Source: Halpernia sp048269545 (GTDB taxonomy: Bacteria > Bacteroidota > Bacteroidia > Flavobacteriales > Weeksellaceae). Taken from it: 64,000 bases of DNA. Location: contig NZ_JBLXIJ010000002.1 in NCBI RefSeq assembly GCF_048269545.1, forward strand, positions 470,493 to 534,492. Direction: 5' to 3'. Below, in pieces: positions 45,043 through 53,543 of this stretch; position 1 is the stretch's first letter, and each line of letters begins with the position of its first letter. The translations under genes and the position numbers were made by a program. The notes below the pieces were generated by a model. The model was given only the letters and a program-made list of their open reading frames with translations. It did not search any database and was not told the DNA's origin.

Positions 45043-46311
45043 ATGAACAAAATTTTTGTCTTATCTTTCCTTGCTGCAGGTTATTTTTTACAAGCACAAA
45101 GTATTGGAAATTCGCCTTACGCCTCATTTGGAATTGGCGATGTAAAATACGATAATACTGTGGATGTGAGCGCAATGGGAGGAATTTCTACTGCTTATAT
45201 TTCAGATTTAAACAACTCTTTCAATTTTGCCAATCCAGCTGCAAACTTAAATTTGGAGCTTACTTCTATAAAAGTGGAAGGTACTAATGAAAATAATTTT
45301 TATACAACCGATGTTAATAACATGAAAGTTACAAAGCATTCTACGTATCTTTCTAATATTTCCATCGCATTTCCAATTTCTAAAAATGTAAAATTTGGCT
45401 TAGGTTTTCAACCCTATAGTAGTAAAAATTATAATTTTATTAATTCTACAACTAATGGAAACGTTACTACCGTAAATCGTTTTATTGGTTCTGGAACGGT
45501 AAGTACAGTACAAGCTGGACTTTCTTATTCAATTAAACCTGGTTTCGCAGTGGGATTAAGAAGTAATTTTTACTTTGGTAATTTATACAATACTGAAGAA
45601 ATTACTAATTCTCAAGCAACTTTAGTAAATGGTTACCAAACAAAAAACAGAATTAAAAGTTTTGATTTTACATTGGGTTCCGTCTATCAAAAGAAACTTA
45701 AAAATGATCATAAATTTACTTTGGGTGCAACTTATACTTTTGGAGCAACTGGAGACACAGAAACTTATTATAAAAACAGCACTTATTTTTTTGGTAGAAA
45801 CGGAAGTTTAGTAGATGAACTTATTATAGAAGATAATCTGAAAACCGAAAATAATCTTTTCCCAATGGCTGCTTCTTTTGGCGCCGGTTACGGAAAAGAT
45901 ATGAAGTGGTTTTTGAGTGGACAAATTGATTATAAACAAGGTCAAAACGTTTTATTCTTAGGAAAAGATTTTCAGTATAAAGATTCTTACAAAGCCTCTA
46001 TTGGTGGATGGTTTTTACCAGATTTAAATAATTTCCGTAGTTATTTTCAGCGTGTAATTTACAGATATGGTGCTTATTACCAAAAAGGCAATCTTTTTCT
46101 AAATGGAAAAAACATTAATGAATTTGCACTTACAGGCGGCGTAACTTTACCATTTAATGGAAAAGTAAATGCAGCAAGTTCTTTAGACTTAGGAATTGAA
46201 ATTGGAAAACGTGGCACCACTCAAAATAATCTTATTAATCAAAATTTTATTAATCTAAAAATAGGTATTAATTTTGCAGATAAGTGGTTCACTAAACGTT
46301 ACTACGATTAA
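45043..46311 (+). CDS. Outer-membrane beta-barrel protein (OmpP1/FadL-like)
   Basis: 422 residues, signal peptide 1-18 (cleavage after LQA|Q). It begins SIGNSPYASFGIGDVKYDNTVDVSAMGGISTAYISD and continues SFNFANPAANLNLELTSIKVEG, the start of a family of FadL/PorV-like barrels that scan for an NPA motif. Alternating strands with aromatic ends run to a final NFADKWFTKRYY. lptC starts two bases after its stop, so the two are cotranscribed. A role beside lipopolysaccharide export is possible; the substrate is unknown. Confidence 0.78.
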   Translation: MNKIFVLSFLAAGYFLQAQSIGNSPYASFGIGDVKYDNTVDVSAMGGISTAYISDLNNSFNFANPAANLNLELTSIKVEGTNENNFYTTDVNNMKVTKHSTYLSNISIAFPISKNVKFGLGFQPYSSKNYNFINSTTNGNVTTVNRFIGSGTVSTVQAGLSYSIKPGFAVGLRSNFYFGNLYNTEEITNSQATLVNGYQTKNRIKSFDFTLGSVYQKKLKNDHKFTLGATYTFGATGDTETYYKNSTYFFGRNGSLVDELIIEDNLKTENNLFPMAASFGAGYGKDMKWFLSGQIDYKQGQNVLFLGKDFQYKDSYKASIGGWFLPDLNNFRSYFQRVIYRYGAYYQKGNLFLNGKNINEFALTGGVTLPFNGKVNAASSLDLGIEIGKRGTTQNNLINQNFINLKIGINFADKWFTKRYYD

Positions 46312-46313
46312 AA

Positions 46314-46907
46314 ATGTCATTTTTTTTGAAATATTTAAAAAATAAAAATATAGCGGCTTTTCTAAGTTTCGCTATATTTTTTTCTTTACTCTCTTGTGAA
46401 GAAGATTTAGCTAAATCTGCAGGTAAAAAAAAGTTGGATTTTCCTTCCCAAATTATTAATGGTGCAAATATTATTCAGCGTGATTCTGGTTTTGTTAAAA
46501 TACGAGCAACGGCAGCTTTGATAGAAAAATATGAATTAATTGATACACCTTACATTGAAGCCAGAAAAGGAATTTACATTCAATTTTTTGATAAGAAAAA
46601 CCCCACAAAACCTGGAACAATTAAAGCAAAATACGCTAAAATAATCGAAAAAAAACAATTTTACGAAGCTAAAGGAAACGTAAGAATTGTAACCAATGAA
46701 GGACAGATTTTCGCTACACAATCTGTTTTTTGGGACAAAAAAAATAGAAAAATGTACACTAATGATACAGTTTTTGTAACAGACAAAGATGGTTCTACTT
46801 TAGTTGGTGCAAATGGAATGACTGCAAAAGATGATTTTTCCGAGTACGTTTTCAATAATAATTCTGGCGACATCAACGCTAAAAAAATTCCAGAAAATAA
46901 ACGTTAA
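46314..46907 (+). CDS. lptC: Lipopolysaccharide export protein LptC
   Basis: 197 residues. A lipoprotein-type start (SLLSC near residue 28, then EEDLAK) is followed by an OstA-like beta-jellyroll (about 50-185): VKIRATAALIEKYELI, YIEARKGIYIQFFDK, KQFYEAKGNVRIVTNEGQIFATQSVFWDKKNRKMYTNDTVFV (shared LptC/LptA pattern). LptC takes lipopolysaccharide from the inner-membrane ABC complex to LptA. In Bacteroidota it often carries a lipobox instead of the membrane helix. It follows the barrel gene by two bases and precedes anmK by 21. Confidence 0.85.
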   Translation: MSFFLKYLKNKNIAAFLSFAIFFSLLSCEEDLAKSAGKKKLDFPSQIINGANIIQRDSGFVKIRATAALIEKYELIDTPYIEARKGIYIQFFDKKNPTKPGTIKAKYAKIIEKKQFYEAKGNVRIVTNEGQIFATQSVFWDKKNRKMYTNDTVFVTDKDGSTLVGANGMTAKDDFSEYVFNNNSGDINAKKIPENKR

Positions 46908-46928
46908 TCGTTTTCTAAAACCAACATT

Positions 46929-47978
46929 ATGACTACATATTTTGCTTTAGGTTTAATGTCTGGAACTAGTCTTGATGGTTTAGACATTTGCTACGCAAAA
47001 TTTTGTTTCCAAAATAAATCTTGGTCGTTTGAGATTTTAAAAACAAAAACAATTGCTTATTCTAAAAGTTGGACAGAAAAATTAGCAAATGCAATTCAAC
47101 TTTCCTCAATAGATTTATTAGAACTAAATTCGGAATATGGATTTTATTTAGGTGAAAAAGTGGAAGATTTTCTTTCATTAAATAATATTACAAACTTAGA
47201 TTTAATCGCTTCTCACGGACATACAGTTCACCATCAACCAAAGAAAAAATTCACTTACCAAATTGGTGATGGAAGAGCTATAAAAATTAAAAATAATTTT
47301 CCCATTGTTTATGATTTTCGTAGTCAAGATGTTTTATTGGGTGGAAATGGCGCACCTTTAGTTCCGATTGGTGATGAAAATTTATTTTCTGAATATGAAG
47401 CTTGTCTAAATTTAGGTGGATTTTCTAATATTTCTTTCAAAGAAAATGGTAAAAGATTGGCTTTTGATATTTGTCCTTTAAATATTGTTTTGAATTATTT
47501 TGCCGAAAAATTAGGAAAGAAATTTGATGAAAATGGTGAAATTGCAAAAAGCGGAAGCGTAAATGAAAAAATTTTAAAACAATTAAATCAATTAGAATTT
47601 TATAAAAATAGAGAAGCAAAATCCTTAGGTTTTGAATTCGTTCAAAAACAAATATTCCCTTTAATGAAAGGTGATTCGGTAGAAAATCTAATTACTACAT
47701 TTACAAAACACGCTGCAGAAAAAATGGTAGACATCTTAAATGAAAATAAAATAAAAAAAGTTTTAGTAACCGGCGGTGGAACTTATAATGGATTTTTAAT
47801 AGATAAAATAAAAGCAAAAACCGAAGGAAAAATCGTATTTCCATCAAGAGAAATTATTGAGTTTAAAGAAGCTTTAATTTTTGCTTTTATGGGTGTTCTA
47901 AAACTTCGTAGTGAAAATAATATTTTATCTTCTGCAACGGGAAGTTCACATGATCATTGCAGCGGAATTCTTATTTAA
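46929..47978 (+). CDS. anmK: Anhydro-N-acetylmuramic acid kinase
   Basis: 349 residues. AnmK phosphorylates and opens 1,6-anhydro-MurNAc to MurNAc-6-P, the entry to peptidoglycan sugar recycling. Motifs: LGLMSGTSLDGLDICYAKF near 7-25, ASHGHTVHHQP near 94-104, YQIGDGRAI near 112, YDFRSQDVLLGGNGAPLVPIGDE near 127-149, LNLGGFSNISF near 160, DICPLNIVLN near 176 and VLVTGGGTYNGFLIDKI near 278. The last four bases of the gene overlap the end of the convergent gene at 47975. Confidence 0.94.
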   Translation: MTTYFALGLMSGTSLDGLDICYAKFCFQNKSWSFEILKTKTIAYSKSWTEKLANAIQLSSIDLLELNSEYGFYLGEKVEDFLSLNNITNLDLIASHGHTVHHQPKKKFTYQIGDGRAIKIKNNFPIVYDFRSQDVLLGGNGAPLVPIGDENLFSEYEACLNLGGFSNISFKENGKRLAFDICPLNIVLNYFAEKLGKKFDENGEIAKSGSVNEKILKQLNQLEFYKNREAKSLGFEFVQKQIFPLMKGDSVENLITTFTKHAAEKMVDILNENKIKKVLVTGGGTYNGFLIDKIKAKTEGKIVFPSREIIEFKEALIFAFMGVLKLRSENNILSSATGSSHDHCSGILI

Positions 47979-48361
47979 AGTTTTTCTAAATTATCCGTCA
48001 AAGCATTAATAAAATTTTGAAGCGGTTTTTCTACCATCATTTTTATAAATGGATTAAATTTTCCTTCAAATAAAAGTTGAACTTCAGTTTTATTATCTTC
48101 CGCTTTTTCCATATTTCCGGTTAAGGAAAAATCTAAACTTGAACTTGCTGATTTTAAAACCACTTGATTTTCAGATACATTTTCAATTTTTAAAGCAATT
48201 TCTGGCATTCCTTTCAGTCCAAATTTAAAACCATCTTCTCGCGCTTCAAAATTTTGAAGTGAATCGGGCATCAAATGTCTGTAATCTTCAGGGTTTTTTA
48301 ACATTTCTACCAAATCTGCACGCGATTTATTTACCAATATTTTCCTTCCTTCTAAATTCAT
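47975..48361 (-). CDS. SRPBCC (START-like) family protein
   Basis: 128 residues with the helix-grip pattern of SRPBCC proteins: RKILVNKSRADLVEMLKNPEDYRHLMP near 5-31, then strands FKFGLKGMPEIALKIE, VVLKSASSSLDFSLTG and EVQLLFEGKFNPFIKMM, and a C-terminal helix (LQNFINALTDNLEKL). Such folds bind lipids or other hydrophobic ligands. It is divergent from the NUDIX gene, with overlapping promoters, and tail-to-tail with anmK. Confidence 0.72.
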   Translation of the reverse strand: MNLEGRKILVNKSRADLVEMLKNPEDYRHLMPDSLQNFEAREDGFKFGLKGMPEIALKIENVSENQVVLKSASSSLDFSLTGNMEKAEDNKTEVQLLFEGKFNPFIKMMVEKPLQNFINALTDNLEKL

Positions 48362-48367
48362 TTTTTA

Positions 48368-48375
48368 TATTTTTG
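48368..48375 (+). promoter_or_regulatory. -7 box of the NUDIX gene
   Basis: TATTTTTG, 23 bases upstream of the ATG at 48399, in the 37-base gap between divergent genes. Confidence 0.55.
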
Positions 48376-48395
48376 TATTAAATTTTAAAGCTCTA

Positions 48396-48403
48396 CAAAT
48401 GTA
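48396..48403 (-). promoter_or_regulatory. -7 box of the SRPBCC gene, overlapping the NUDIX start codon
   Basis: Reads TACATTTG on the minus strand, 34 bases upstream of the ATG at 48361. It spans the ATG at 48399 of the opposite gene. Confidence 0.5.
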
Positions 48404-49010
48404 TAAAGTTTTTGTGAATGAAAAAAGATTAAGTTTAACACAAACGCCGGAACTAAACGTAAAGCATATTAAATTTGACGGCTCTCACAGTTTAGAAATG
48501 GCAATTGAGTTTTTAGAAAATACAGCATTAAATGCTGCAAATATTTATGGCGAAAATCTAAATGAAATATGGGAGAAATTTAAAAGTTTATTTAAAGAAA
48601 TAGAAGCTTCGGGAGGTGTTGTTTATAACAAAAAAAACGAAATTTTATTTATCCATCGATTGGGAAAATGGGATTTACCGAAAGGGAAATTAGAAAAAGG
48701 CGAATCAATTGAAGAAAATGCAATACGTGAAGTAGAAGAAGAAACGGGTTTGAAAGACTTAATTTTAGACCAATTTATCAACCAAACTTTTCATGTTTAT
48801 GTAGAGCGAAATGGCGAAAAAATTTTAAAAAAAACCAATTGGTTTAAAATGTTTTATAATGGAAATGAGACGCCTGTTCCGCAGATTGAAGAAGGAATAA
48901 AAAAAGTTTCTTGGAAAAATAATGACCAAATTAAAAGTGATGTTTTACCAAAAACTTTCAATAATATTAAACTTATTTTGGAAGATGTACAAAAATTAGA
49001 GCACTTCTAA
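48399..49010 (+). CDS. NUDIX hydrolase
   Basis: 203 residues. Residues about 1-65 form a poorly conserved N-terminal domain (MYKVFVNEKRLSL). The NUDIX domain (about 68-190) has the box G-x5-E-x7-REVEEETGL (GKLEKGESIEENAIREVEEETG, read in two parts), preceded by WDLPKGKL. NUDIX enzymes hydrolyse nucleoside diphosphates linked to another group; the substrate cannot be named. Its 3' end overlaps murF on the other strand by 15 bases. Confidence 0.9.
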   Translation: MYKVFVNEKRLSLTQTPELNVKHIKFDGSHSLEMAIEFLENTALNAANIYGENLNEIWEKFKSLFKEIEASGGVVYNKKNEILFIHRLGKWDLPKGKLEKGESIEENAIREVEEETGLKDLILDQFINQTFHVYVERNGEKILKKTNWFKMFYNGNETPVPQIEEGIKKVSWKNNDQIKSDVLPKTFNNIKLILEDVQKLEHF

Positions 49011-50264
49011 AATTTTTTCCAACGCAATTCCGCGCGATGCTTTTAGTAAAATATTTGTAGTATTTATTGGGTTATTTTTTAATTCTTGCATTAAATCTTG
49101 TGTTGTTGTAAAAGTATTTTCTGGCGAAACTGTCATAAATTGGGAACCAACACATATAATTTTATCAAAATCTAAACTTCTCGCCAAATTTAATAAAGCC
49201 AAATGTTCAGTTTCACTTTCATTTCCCAATTCTAACATATCCCCCATAATAATAGTTTTTGAACCTTCAAATTGACTGAAATTTTTTAAAGATTCTGCCA
49301 TAGAACTTGGGTTTGCGTTGTAAGTATCTAAAACCAAAACTTTTCCATTTTTATGCACTATTTGACTTCGCATATTGGTTGGTTCGTAATTTTCAATCGC
49401 ATTTTTAATATTTTCAAATGGAACGCCAAATTCTAAACCTAAAGTTACAGCTGCACAAAGATTGGTAAAATTATAGTCTCCTGTTAATTTTGTTAAAATT
49501 TCTTGGTCTTTATATTTTAAACCTACGAAAGTATTTTTACGAATTAAATCAAAATTAAATTGACTTTCATCTGTACCAAAAGTTATTTTGGATAAATAAT
49601 ATTTAGTTTTCTCCCTTTGAATGGGATCATTTTCATTTACCAAAATTGTTTGATGATTTGAAATTAAATACTCATACAATTCAGATTTTCCTTTTATAAC
49701 GCCTTCTACTCCACCAAAACCTTCTAAATGTGCTTTTCCAAAATTGGTAATATAACCGAGATTTGGTTGAGAAATTGTACATAAAAATTCAATTTCTTTT
49801 TGATGATTTGCGCCCATTTCGATAACCGCTAATTCATGGAAATCTTTTATAGAAAGCAAACTCAGAGGAACACCGATGTGATTATTTAAATTTCCCAAAG
49901 TATATTGAACTTTAAATTTTTCGGATAAAACAGCATGAATTAATTCTTTCGTTGTAGTTTTACCATTACTTCCCGTCAAACCAATAATTGGAATCTTTAA
50001 GTGTGTTCTATGAAAAATTGCTAAATCTTGTAAAAACTGCAAAGTTGAAGGAACAAAAAAAATATTTTTAGACAAATCTTGAAAATTAGGATCTTCCAAA
50101 ATTACAGCTAAAGCTCCATTTTCTATTGCTTCTAAAGCTTTTGTTGCTCCATTAAAAGTTTTGCCAGAAAAAGCAAAAAATATATCATTTTGTTCTACTT
50201 TTTTACTGTTTATGCAAATTTTATTTGCGCTTAAAAAAAAGGGGTAAAAATCTTTAACATTCAT
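48996..50264 (-). CDS. murF: UDP-MurNAc-tripeptide-D-alanyl-D-alanine ligase MurF
   Basis: 422 residues. The last cytosolic ligase of peptidoglycan precursor synthesis. Motifs: N-terminal substrate domain (KICINSKKVEQNDIFFAFSGKTFNG, about 15-39), ATP loop GLTGSNGKTTTKE near 95-107, VIEMGANHQKEIEFL near 175, the ITNFGKAHLEGFGG site near 190-205, LDTYNANPSSM near 312-322 and GDMLELG near 340. A -7 box ends 4 bases before the ATG, so the transcript is probably leaderless. The downstream NUDIX gene is convergent and overlaps by 15 bases. Confidence 0.95.
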   Translation of the reverse strand: MNVKDFYPFFLSANKICINSKKVEQNDIFFAFSGKTFNGATKALEAIENGALAVILEDPNFQDLSKNIFFVPSTLQFLQDLAIFHRTHLKIPIIGLTGSNGKTTTKELIHAVLSEKFKVQYTLGNLNNHIGVPLSLLSIKDFHELAVIEMGANHQKEIEFLCTISQPNLGYITNFGKAHLEGFGGVEGVIKGKSELYEYLISNHQTILVNENDPIQREKTKYYLSKITFGTDESQFNFDLIRKNTFVGLKYKDQEILTKLTGDYNFTNLCAAVTLGLEFGVPFENIKNAIENYEPTNMRSQIVHKNGKVLVLDTYNANPSSMAESLKNFSQFEGSKTIIMGDMLELGNESETEHLALLNLARSLDFDKIICVGSQFMTVSPENTFTTTQDLMQELKNNPINTTNILLKASRGIALEKILEVL

Positions 50265-50268
50265 TTTT

Positions 50269-50276
50269 CAAAAATA
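50269..50276 (-). promoter_or_regulatory. murF: -7 box of murF, 4 bases from the ATG
   Basis: Reads TATTTTTG on the minus strand; 4 bases (50265-50268) separate it from the ATG at 50264. Confidence 0.6.
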
Positions 50277-50303
50277 AAAAAAATTAAGTGTATTTATATA
50301 AAA

Positions 50304-50331
50304 AAAACTTAAGCAAAATTACTTAAGTTTT
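50304..50331 (-). terminator. Terminator of the sucD-barrel protein unit
   Basis: 10-bp arms AAAACTTAAG/CTTAAGTTTT (50304-50313 and 50322-50331) with an 8-base loop and flanking A/T runs, just past the stop of the gene at 50353. Confidence 0.78.
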
Positions 50332-50352
50332 AAAATTTAAATTTTAAAAAAT

Positions 50353-51012
50353 CTATTTAAAAATATAGCTTAGTGCAAGACTAAAAACTTGTAAAGATTT
50401 TATTTTCTGAACATCTGGATCACCTGTCGCAATTTCGGTAGGTGAATTTTTTAAATTCGGATATGCATTAGATAAGCCTGCATCAAGTTTTACTGCAATT
50501 TCTAGTTGTCTTTTATAGCTAAAACCAAATCCGCCACCAATATTAAAATTAAACCAACCTGCTTTTCCATAAGCATTAATTTCATAAGAAGGTTTACTTG
50601 GATTTGTAACTTTTTGACTTATTAAAAAATCAAATCTTGGTCCACCAATAATGAAAAATTCACTTTCTGCTTCTGAGAAATAAGCTTTAAAATTTAGAGG
50701 AATACTAATATAATCGGTTGCATAAGTTGCGTGTTGTAAACCTTTTAAATTTTCATATTTTCTATCTCCTCTTTCACCTGCTCCTACATACAAAACTTCT
50801 GGTTGAAGGTAGAATTGATCATTACTATCAATAGGAATTAAAGCTAAAACTCCGGCATAGAAAACGAAACGCGGACCGGAAGAATTGTGTGCTCTTTGAA
50901 CACGAGAATAATTTGGTCCTGCAGTGATTCCAAAACGTGTATTTCTCAAATCCAATTGTGCAAAAAGCAAAGTAGCAGTTAGAAATGCGGTGATAAAAAA
51001 TAGCTTTTTCAT
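50353..51012 (-). CDS. Small outer-membrane beta-barrel protein (PorT-like family)
   Basis: 219 residues, signal peptide 1-18 (cleavage near LFA|Q). An eight-stranded barrel of the outer-membrane-beta-barrel/PorT type: LDLRNTRFGITAGPNYSRVQ near 20-39, FYLQPEVLYVGAGERGD near 75-91, YISIPLNFKAYFSE near 103, FIIGGPRFDFLISQK near 123, FNFNIGGGFGFSYKRQLEIAVKLDAGLSN near 152-180 and a last strand with LALSYIFK. This broad family includes PorT of the T9SS, but true PorT identity cannot be concluded. It lies 15 bases after sucD. Confidence 0.75.
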   Translation of the reverse strand: MKKLFFITAFLTATLLFAQLDLRNTRFGITAGPNYSRVQRAHNSSGPRFVFYAGVLALIPIDSNDQFYLQPEVLYVGAGERGDRKYENLKGLQHATYATDYISIPLNFKAYFSEAESEFFIIGGPRFDFLISQKVTNPSKPSYEINAYGKAGWFNFNIGGGFGFSYKRQLEIAVKLDAGLSNAYPNLKNSPTEIATGDPDVQKIKSLQVFSLALSYIFK

Positions 51013-51027
51013 ATTTGTGTGTTTGTT

Positions 51028-51900
51028 TTATGCTAAAACTTTTGCCACAGTTTTGCCAATATCTGCGGGAGAATCTACCACGTGAATTCCATTTTTTCTC
51101 ATGATTTCCATTTTTGCTTGCGCTGTATCATCTTCGCCGCCAACAATTGCTCCGGCGTGTCCCATTGTTCTTCCCTTTGGTGCAGTTTGTCCAGCAATAA
51201 ATCCAACAACTGGTTTTTTTGAACCACTTGCAGAATACCATTTTGCAGCTTCTGCTTCAAGGTTTCCGCCAATTTCACCAATCATGACAACTGCTTCAGT
51301 TTCTGGATCGTTAATAAACATTTCTATCGCTTCTTTTGTGGTTGTTCCAATAATTGGATCACCACCAATTCCAATAGCGGTAGAAACTCCGAAACCTGCT
51401 TTTACTACTTGATCTGCAGCTTCATAAGTTAAAGTTCCAGATTTTGAAACAATTCCTACTTTTCCTTTTTTGAAAACGAAACCAGGCATAATTCCAATTT
51501 TTGCTTCGTCTGATGTGATAATTCCGGGACAGTTTGGACCGATTAATCTGCAATCTTTATTAGAAATATAATTTTTTACTTTTACCATATCTTCCACAGG
51601 AATTCCTTCGGTAATGCAAACAATAACTTTAATTCCGGCTTCTGCTGCTTCCATAATTGCATCTGCTGCAAATGCAGGTGGTACAAAAATAATACTTACG
51701 TTTGCTTTTGCTTTTTCAACCGCTTCTGCAACGGTATTAAAAACTGGTTTCCCCAAATGTTCAGAACCTCCTTTTCCTGGAGTTACTCCGCCAACAACGT
51801 CAGTTCCGTATTCTATCATTTGTCCAGCGTGGAAAGTTCCTTCATTTCCTGTAAATCCTTGTACAATTACTTTAGAGTCTCTGTTTACTAATATTGACAT
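51028..51900 (-). CDS. sucD: Succinyl-CoA ligase, alpha subunit
   Basis: 290 residues, normal length. It binds CoA (VQGFTGNEGTFHAGQMIEYG near 13-32) and is phosphorylated on the active-site His, here His248 in TMGHAGAIVGG. Other motifs: VGGVTPGKGG near 36, PPAFAADAIMEA near 74, GPNCPGIITSDEAKIGIMPG near 121-140 and SGTLTYEAADQ near 154. It makes or uses succinyl-CoA in the TCA cycle together with SucC. No sucC is in the window; separate sucC and sucD loci are usual in this group. Confidence 0.96.
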   Translation of the reverse strand: MSILVNRDSKVIVQGFTGNEGTFHAGQMIEYGTDVVGGVTPGKGGSEHLGKPVFNTVAEAVEKAKANVSIIFVPPAFAADAIMEAAEAGIKVIVCITEGIPVEDMVKVKNYISNKDCRLIGPNCPGIITSDEAKIGIMPGFVFKKGKVGIVSKSGTLTYEAADQVVKAGFGVSTAIGIGGDPIIGTTTKEAIEMFINDPETEAVVMIGEIGGNLEAEAAKWYSASGSKKPVVGFIAGQTAPKGRTMGHAGAIVGGEDDTAQAKMEIMRKNGIHVVDSPADIGKTVAKVLA

Positions 51901-51986
51901 TTTTAATTTTTTATAATTTTTGTTAAGTATTTATCAATCCTACAAATTTAATTAATTATAAGCCGAAACTAAAATATTAGACGGTC

Positions 51987-52892
51987 TTATTTTAGATTTT
52001 TGATTTTTATTTCTTTTTTTAAATAATCTCTAAATTCTTCAGCTAATTGTCCGAAATAAGTTTTTCCTCCTTCCAAATCTTTATTGACTCCAGTTTTACC
52101 AAGAATTATGGCACCTTTTCCTATTCTTTTACCAGAAGCCATCGCAACTTGTCCCCAAATTGTAACATCTTCTTCAATAATGCAACAACCTGCAATTAAA
52201 GCTCCAGAAGCAATTAAAGTTCTTTTACCTAAAACAGTGTCATGACCGATTTGTATTAAATTATCGAGTTTTGAACCTTTTTTAATAATGGTAGAATCTG
52301 TAACACCTCGATCGATGCAACAATTATTTCCGATTTCTACATTGTCTTCCAAAATTACGTTTCCAACAGAAATCATTCTGTCATATTCTCCATCAAGTTT
52401 TCTATAGTAAAAAGCGTCGCCTCCTAAAACTGTGTTGGATTGAATGATGCAATTATCACCAATTTGAGTTCTGTCTCCCAAAACTACGTTTGGATAAATA
52501 ATACAATTTTTACCAATTTTAATATCATTTCCTATGATAACAGAAGAATGAATATGTGAATTCTCGCCAACTTCTAAATTATGAAGTTCTGAAATGAAAG
52601 GGTTTGGTTTGGTAAAATGGGTATTAATTAAATTAAAATCTCGAAAAGGATCGTCAGAAATTAATAAAACTTTTCCTTCCGGAACTTCTACTTTTTTATC
52701 AATTAAAATAATAGTTGCATCAGAATTTATCGCTTTGTCGTAATATTTTTGATTGTTGACAAAAACAATTTCTCCTTCTTTTACACGGTGAATTTCATTA
52801 GTTCCATAAATAGGAAAATCTTCCGCACCAATAAATTCTGCTTGAATTAAATTAGCAATAGATTTTAAAGTTTGTGGTTGTTGAAATGTCAT
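51987..52892 (-). CDS. LpxD-like N-acyltransferase, second copy
   Basis: 301 residues. An N-terminal LpxD-type domain (about 1-95) leads to a left-handed parallel beta-helix of hexapeptide repeats (about 100-265), including GKNCIIYPNVVLG, GDAFYYRKLDGEYDR, NVEIGNNCCIDRG and NLIQIGHDTVLGKRTLIAS (with the catalytic-type His). It has the overall shape of UDP-3-O-acylglucosamine N-acyltransferase but is shorter than and clearly different from lpxD at 55729-56760. The tail (about 265-301) is helical. It follows efp by 62 bases. A modified acyl substrate or a regulatory role is possible. Two such genes near each other are also known in relatives. Confidence 0.85.
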   Translation of the reverse strand: MTFQQPQTLKSIANLIQAEFIGAEDFPIYGTNEIHRVKEGEIVFVNNQKYYDKAINSDATIILIDKKVEVPEGKVLLISDDPFRDFNLINTHFTKPNPFISELHNLEVGENSHIHSSVIIGNDIKIGKNCIIYPNVVLGDRTQIGDNCIIQSNTVLGGDAFYYRKLDGEYDRMISVGNVILEDNVEIGNNCCIDRGVTDSTIIKKGSKLDNLIQIGHDTVLGKRTLIASGALIAGCCIIEEDVTIWGQVAMASGKRIGKGAIILGKTGVNKDLEGGKTYFGQLAEEFRDYLKKEIKIKNLK

Positions 52893-52954
52893 CTAAGGTA
52901 AAAGTTTAAGGTAAAAAGGTAAAAGTGAAATTCCTAAAGTATCTTTATTAAAGT

Positions 52955-53518
52955 TTACTTCACTCTTTCCAAATAACTTCCGTCTTCTGTATTTACTTTA
53001 ATTTTATCTCCGGCTTCTATAAATAATGGGACATTTATAATCGCACCCGTTTCTAAAGTTGCACGTTTTAATGCGTTTGTGGCGGTATTTCCTTTTACTC
53101 CAGGATCTGCTTCGGTTACTTCCAAATAAACTGTTGGTGGAATTTCTGCAGAAAGTGGAGACTCATCTGCTTCTTTTAAAATAATAGTTACTTCTTCGCC
53201 CGCTTTCATAAACTGAGCATTCTCAATCATTTCTTTATTGATGTAAATTTGAGAAAAATCATCGTTATTCATAAAATGAAAACCATTTTCATCGTCATAT
53301 AAATATTGAAATTTTCTAGTAATAACTTTTACTTCTTCAATTTTATTTCCTGCAGAAAATGTATTTTCTAATACTTTTCCATTGGTTACACTTTTTAGTT
53401 TAGTTCTTACAAACGCAGGACCTTTCCCAGGTTTTACGTGCAAAAACTCTATTACTTTGAAGATATCATTATTAAATTCAATACAAAGTCCTTTTCTAAT
53501 ATCGCCGCTTGTTGCCAT
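52955..53518 (-). CDS. efp: Translation elongation factor P
   Basis: 187 residues, standard length. EF-P binds stalled ribosomes and helps join consecutive prolines. The N-terminal KOW domain has FLHVKPGKGPAFVRTKLKS (about 25-43) with Lys32 at the loop tip, where modification occurs in many bacteria. The C-terminal OB domains carry PTVYLEVTEADPGVKGNTATNALKRATLETGAIINVPLFI near 129-168. It sits in an envelope cluster, 25 bases after lpxA. Confidence 0.96.
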   Translation of the reverse strand: MATSGDIRKGLCIEFNNDIFKVIEFLHVKPGKGPAFVRTKLKSVTNGKVLENTFSAGNKIEEVKVITRKFQYLYDDENGFHFMNNDDFSQIYINKEMIENAQFMKAGEEVTIILKEADESPLSAEIPPTVYLEVTEADPGVKGNTATNALKRATLETGAIINVPLFIEAGDKIKVNTEDGSYLERVK

Positions 53519-53543
53519 TTATTTTTATAAAATTTATTCTAAT

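Noticed and set aside
51101..51412. 103-codon frame opposite sucD
   Set aside because: It is an antisense shadow of a well-supported enzyme gene, with low-complexity composition and no promoter.
51614..51916. 100-codon frame opposite the start of sucD
   Set aside because: It mirrors the sucD coding pattern on the opposite strand and has no own motif.
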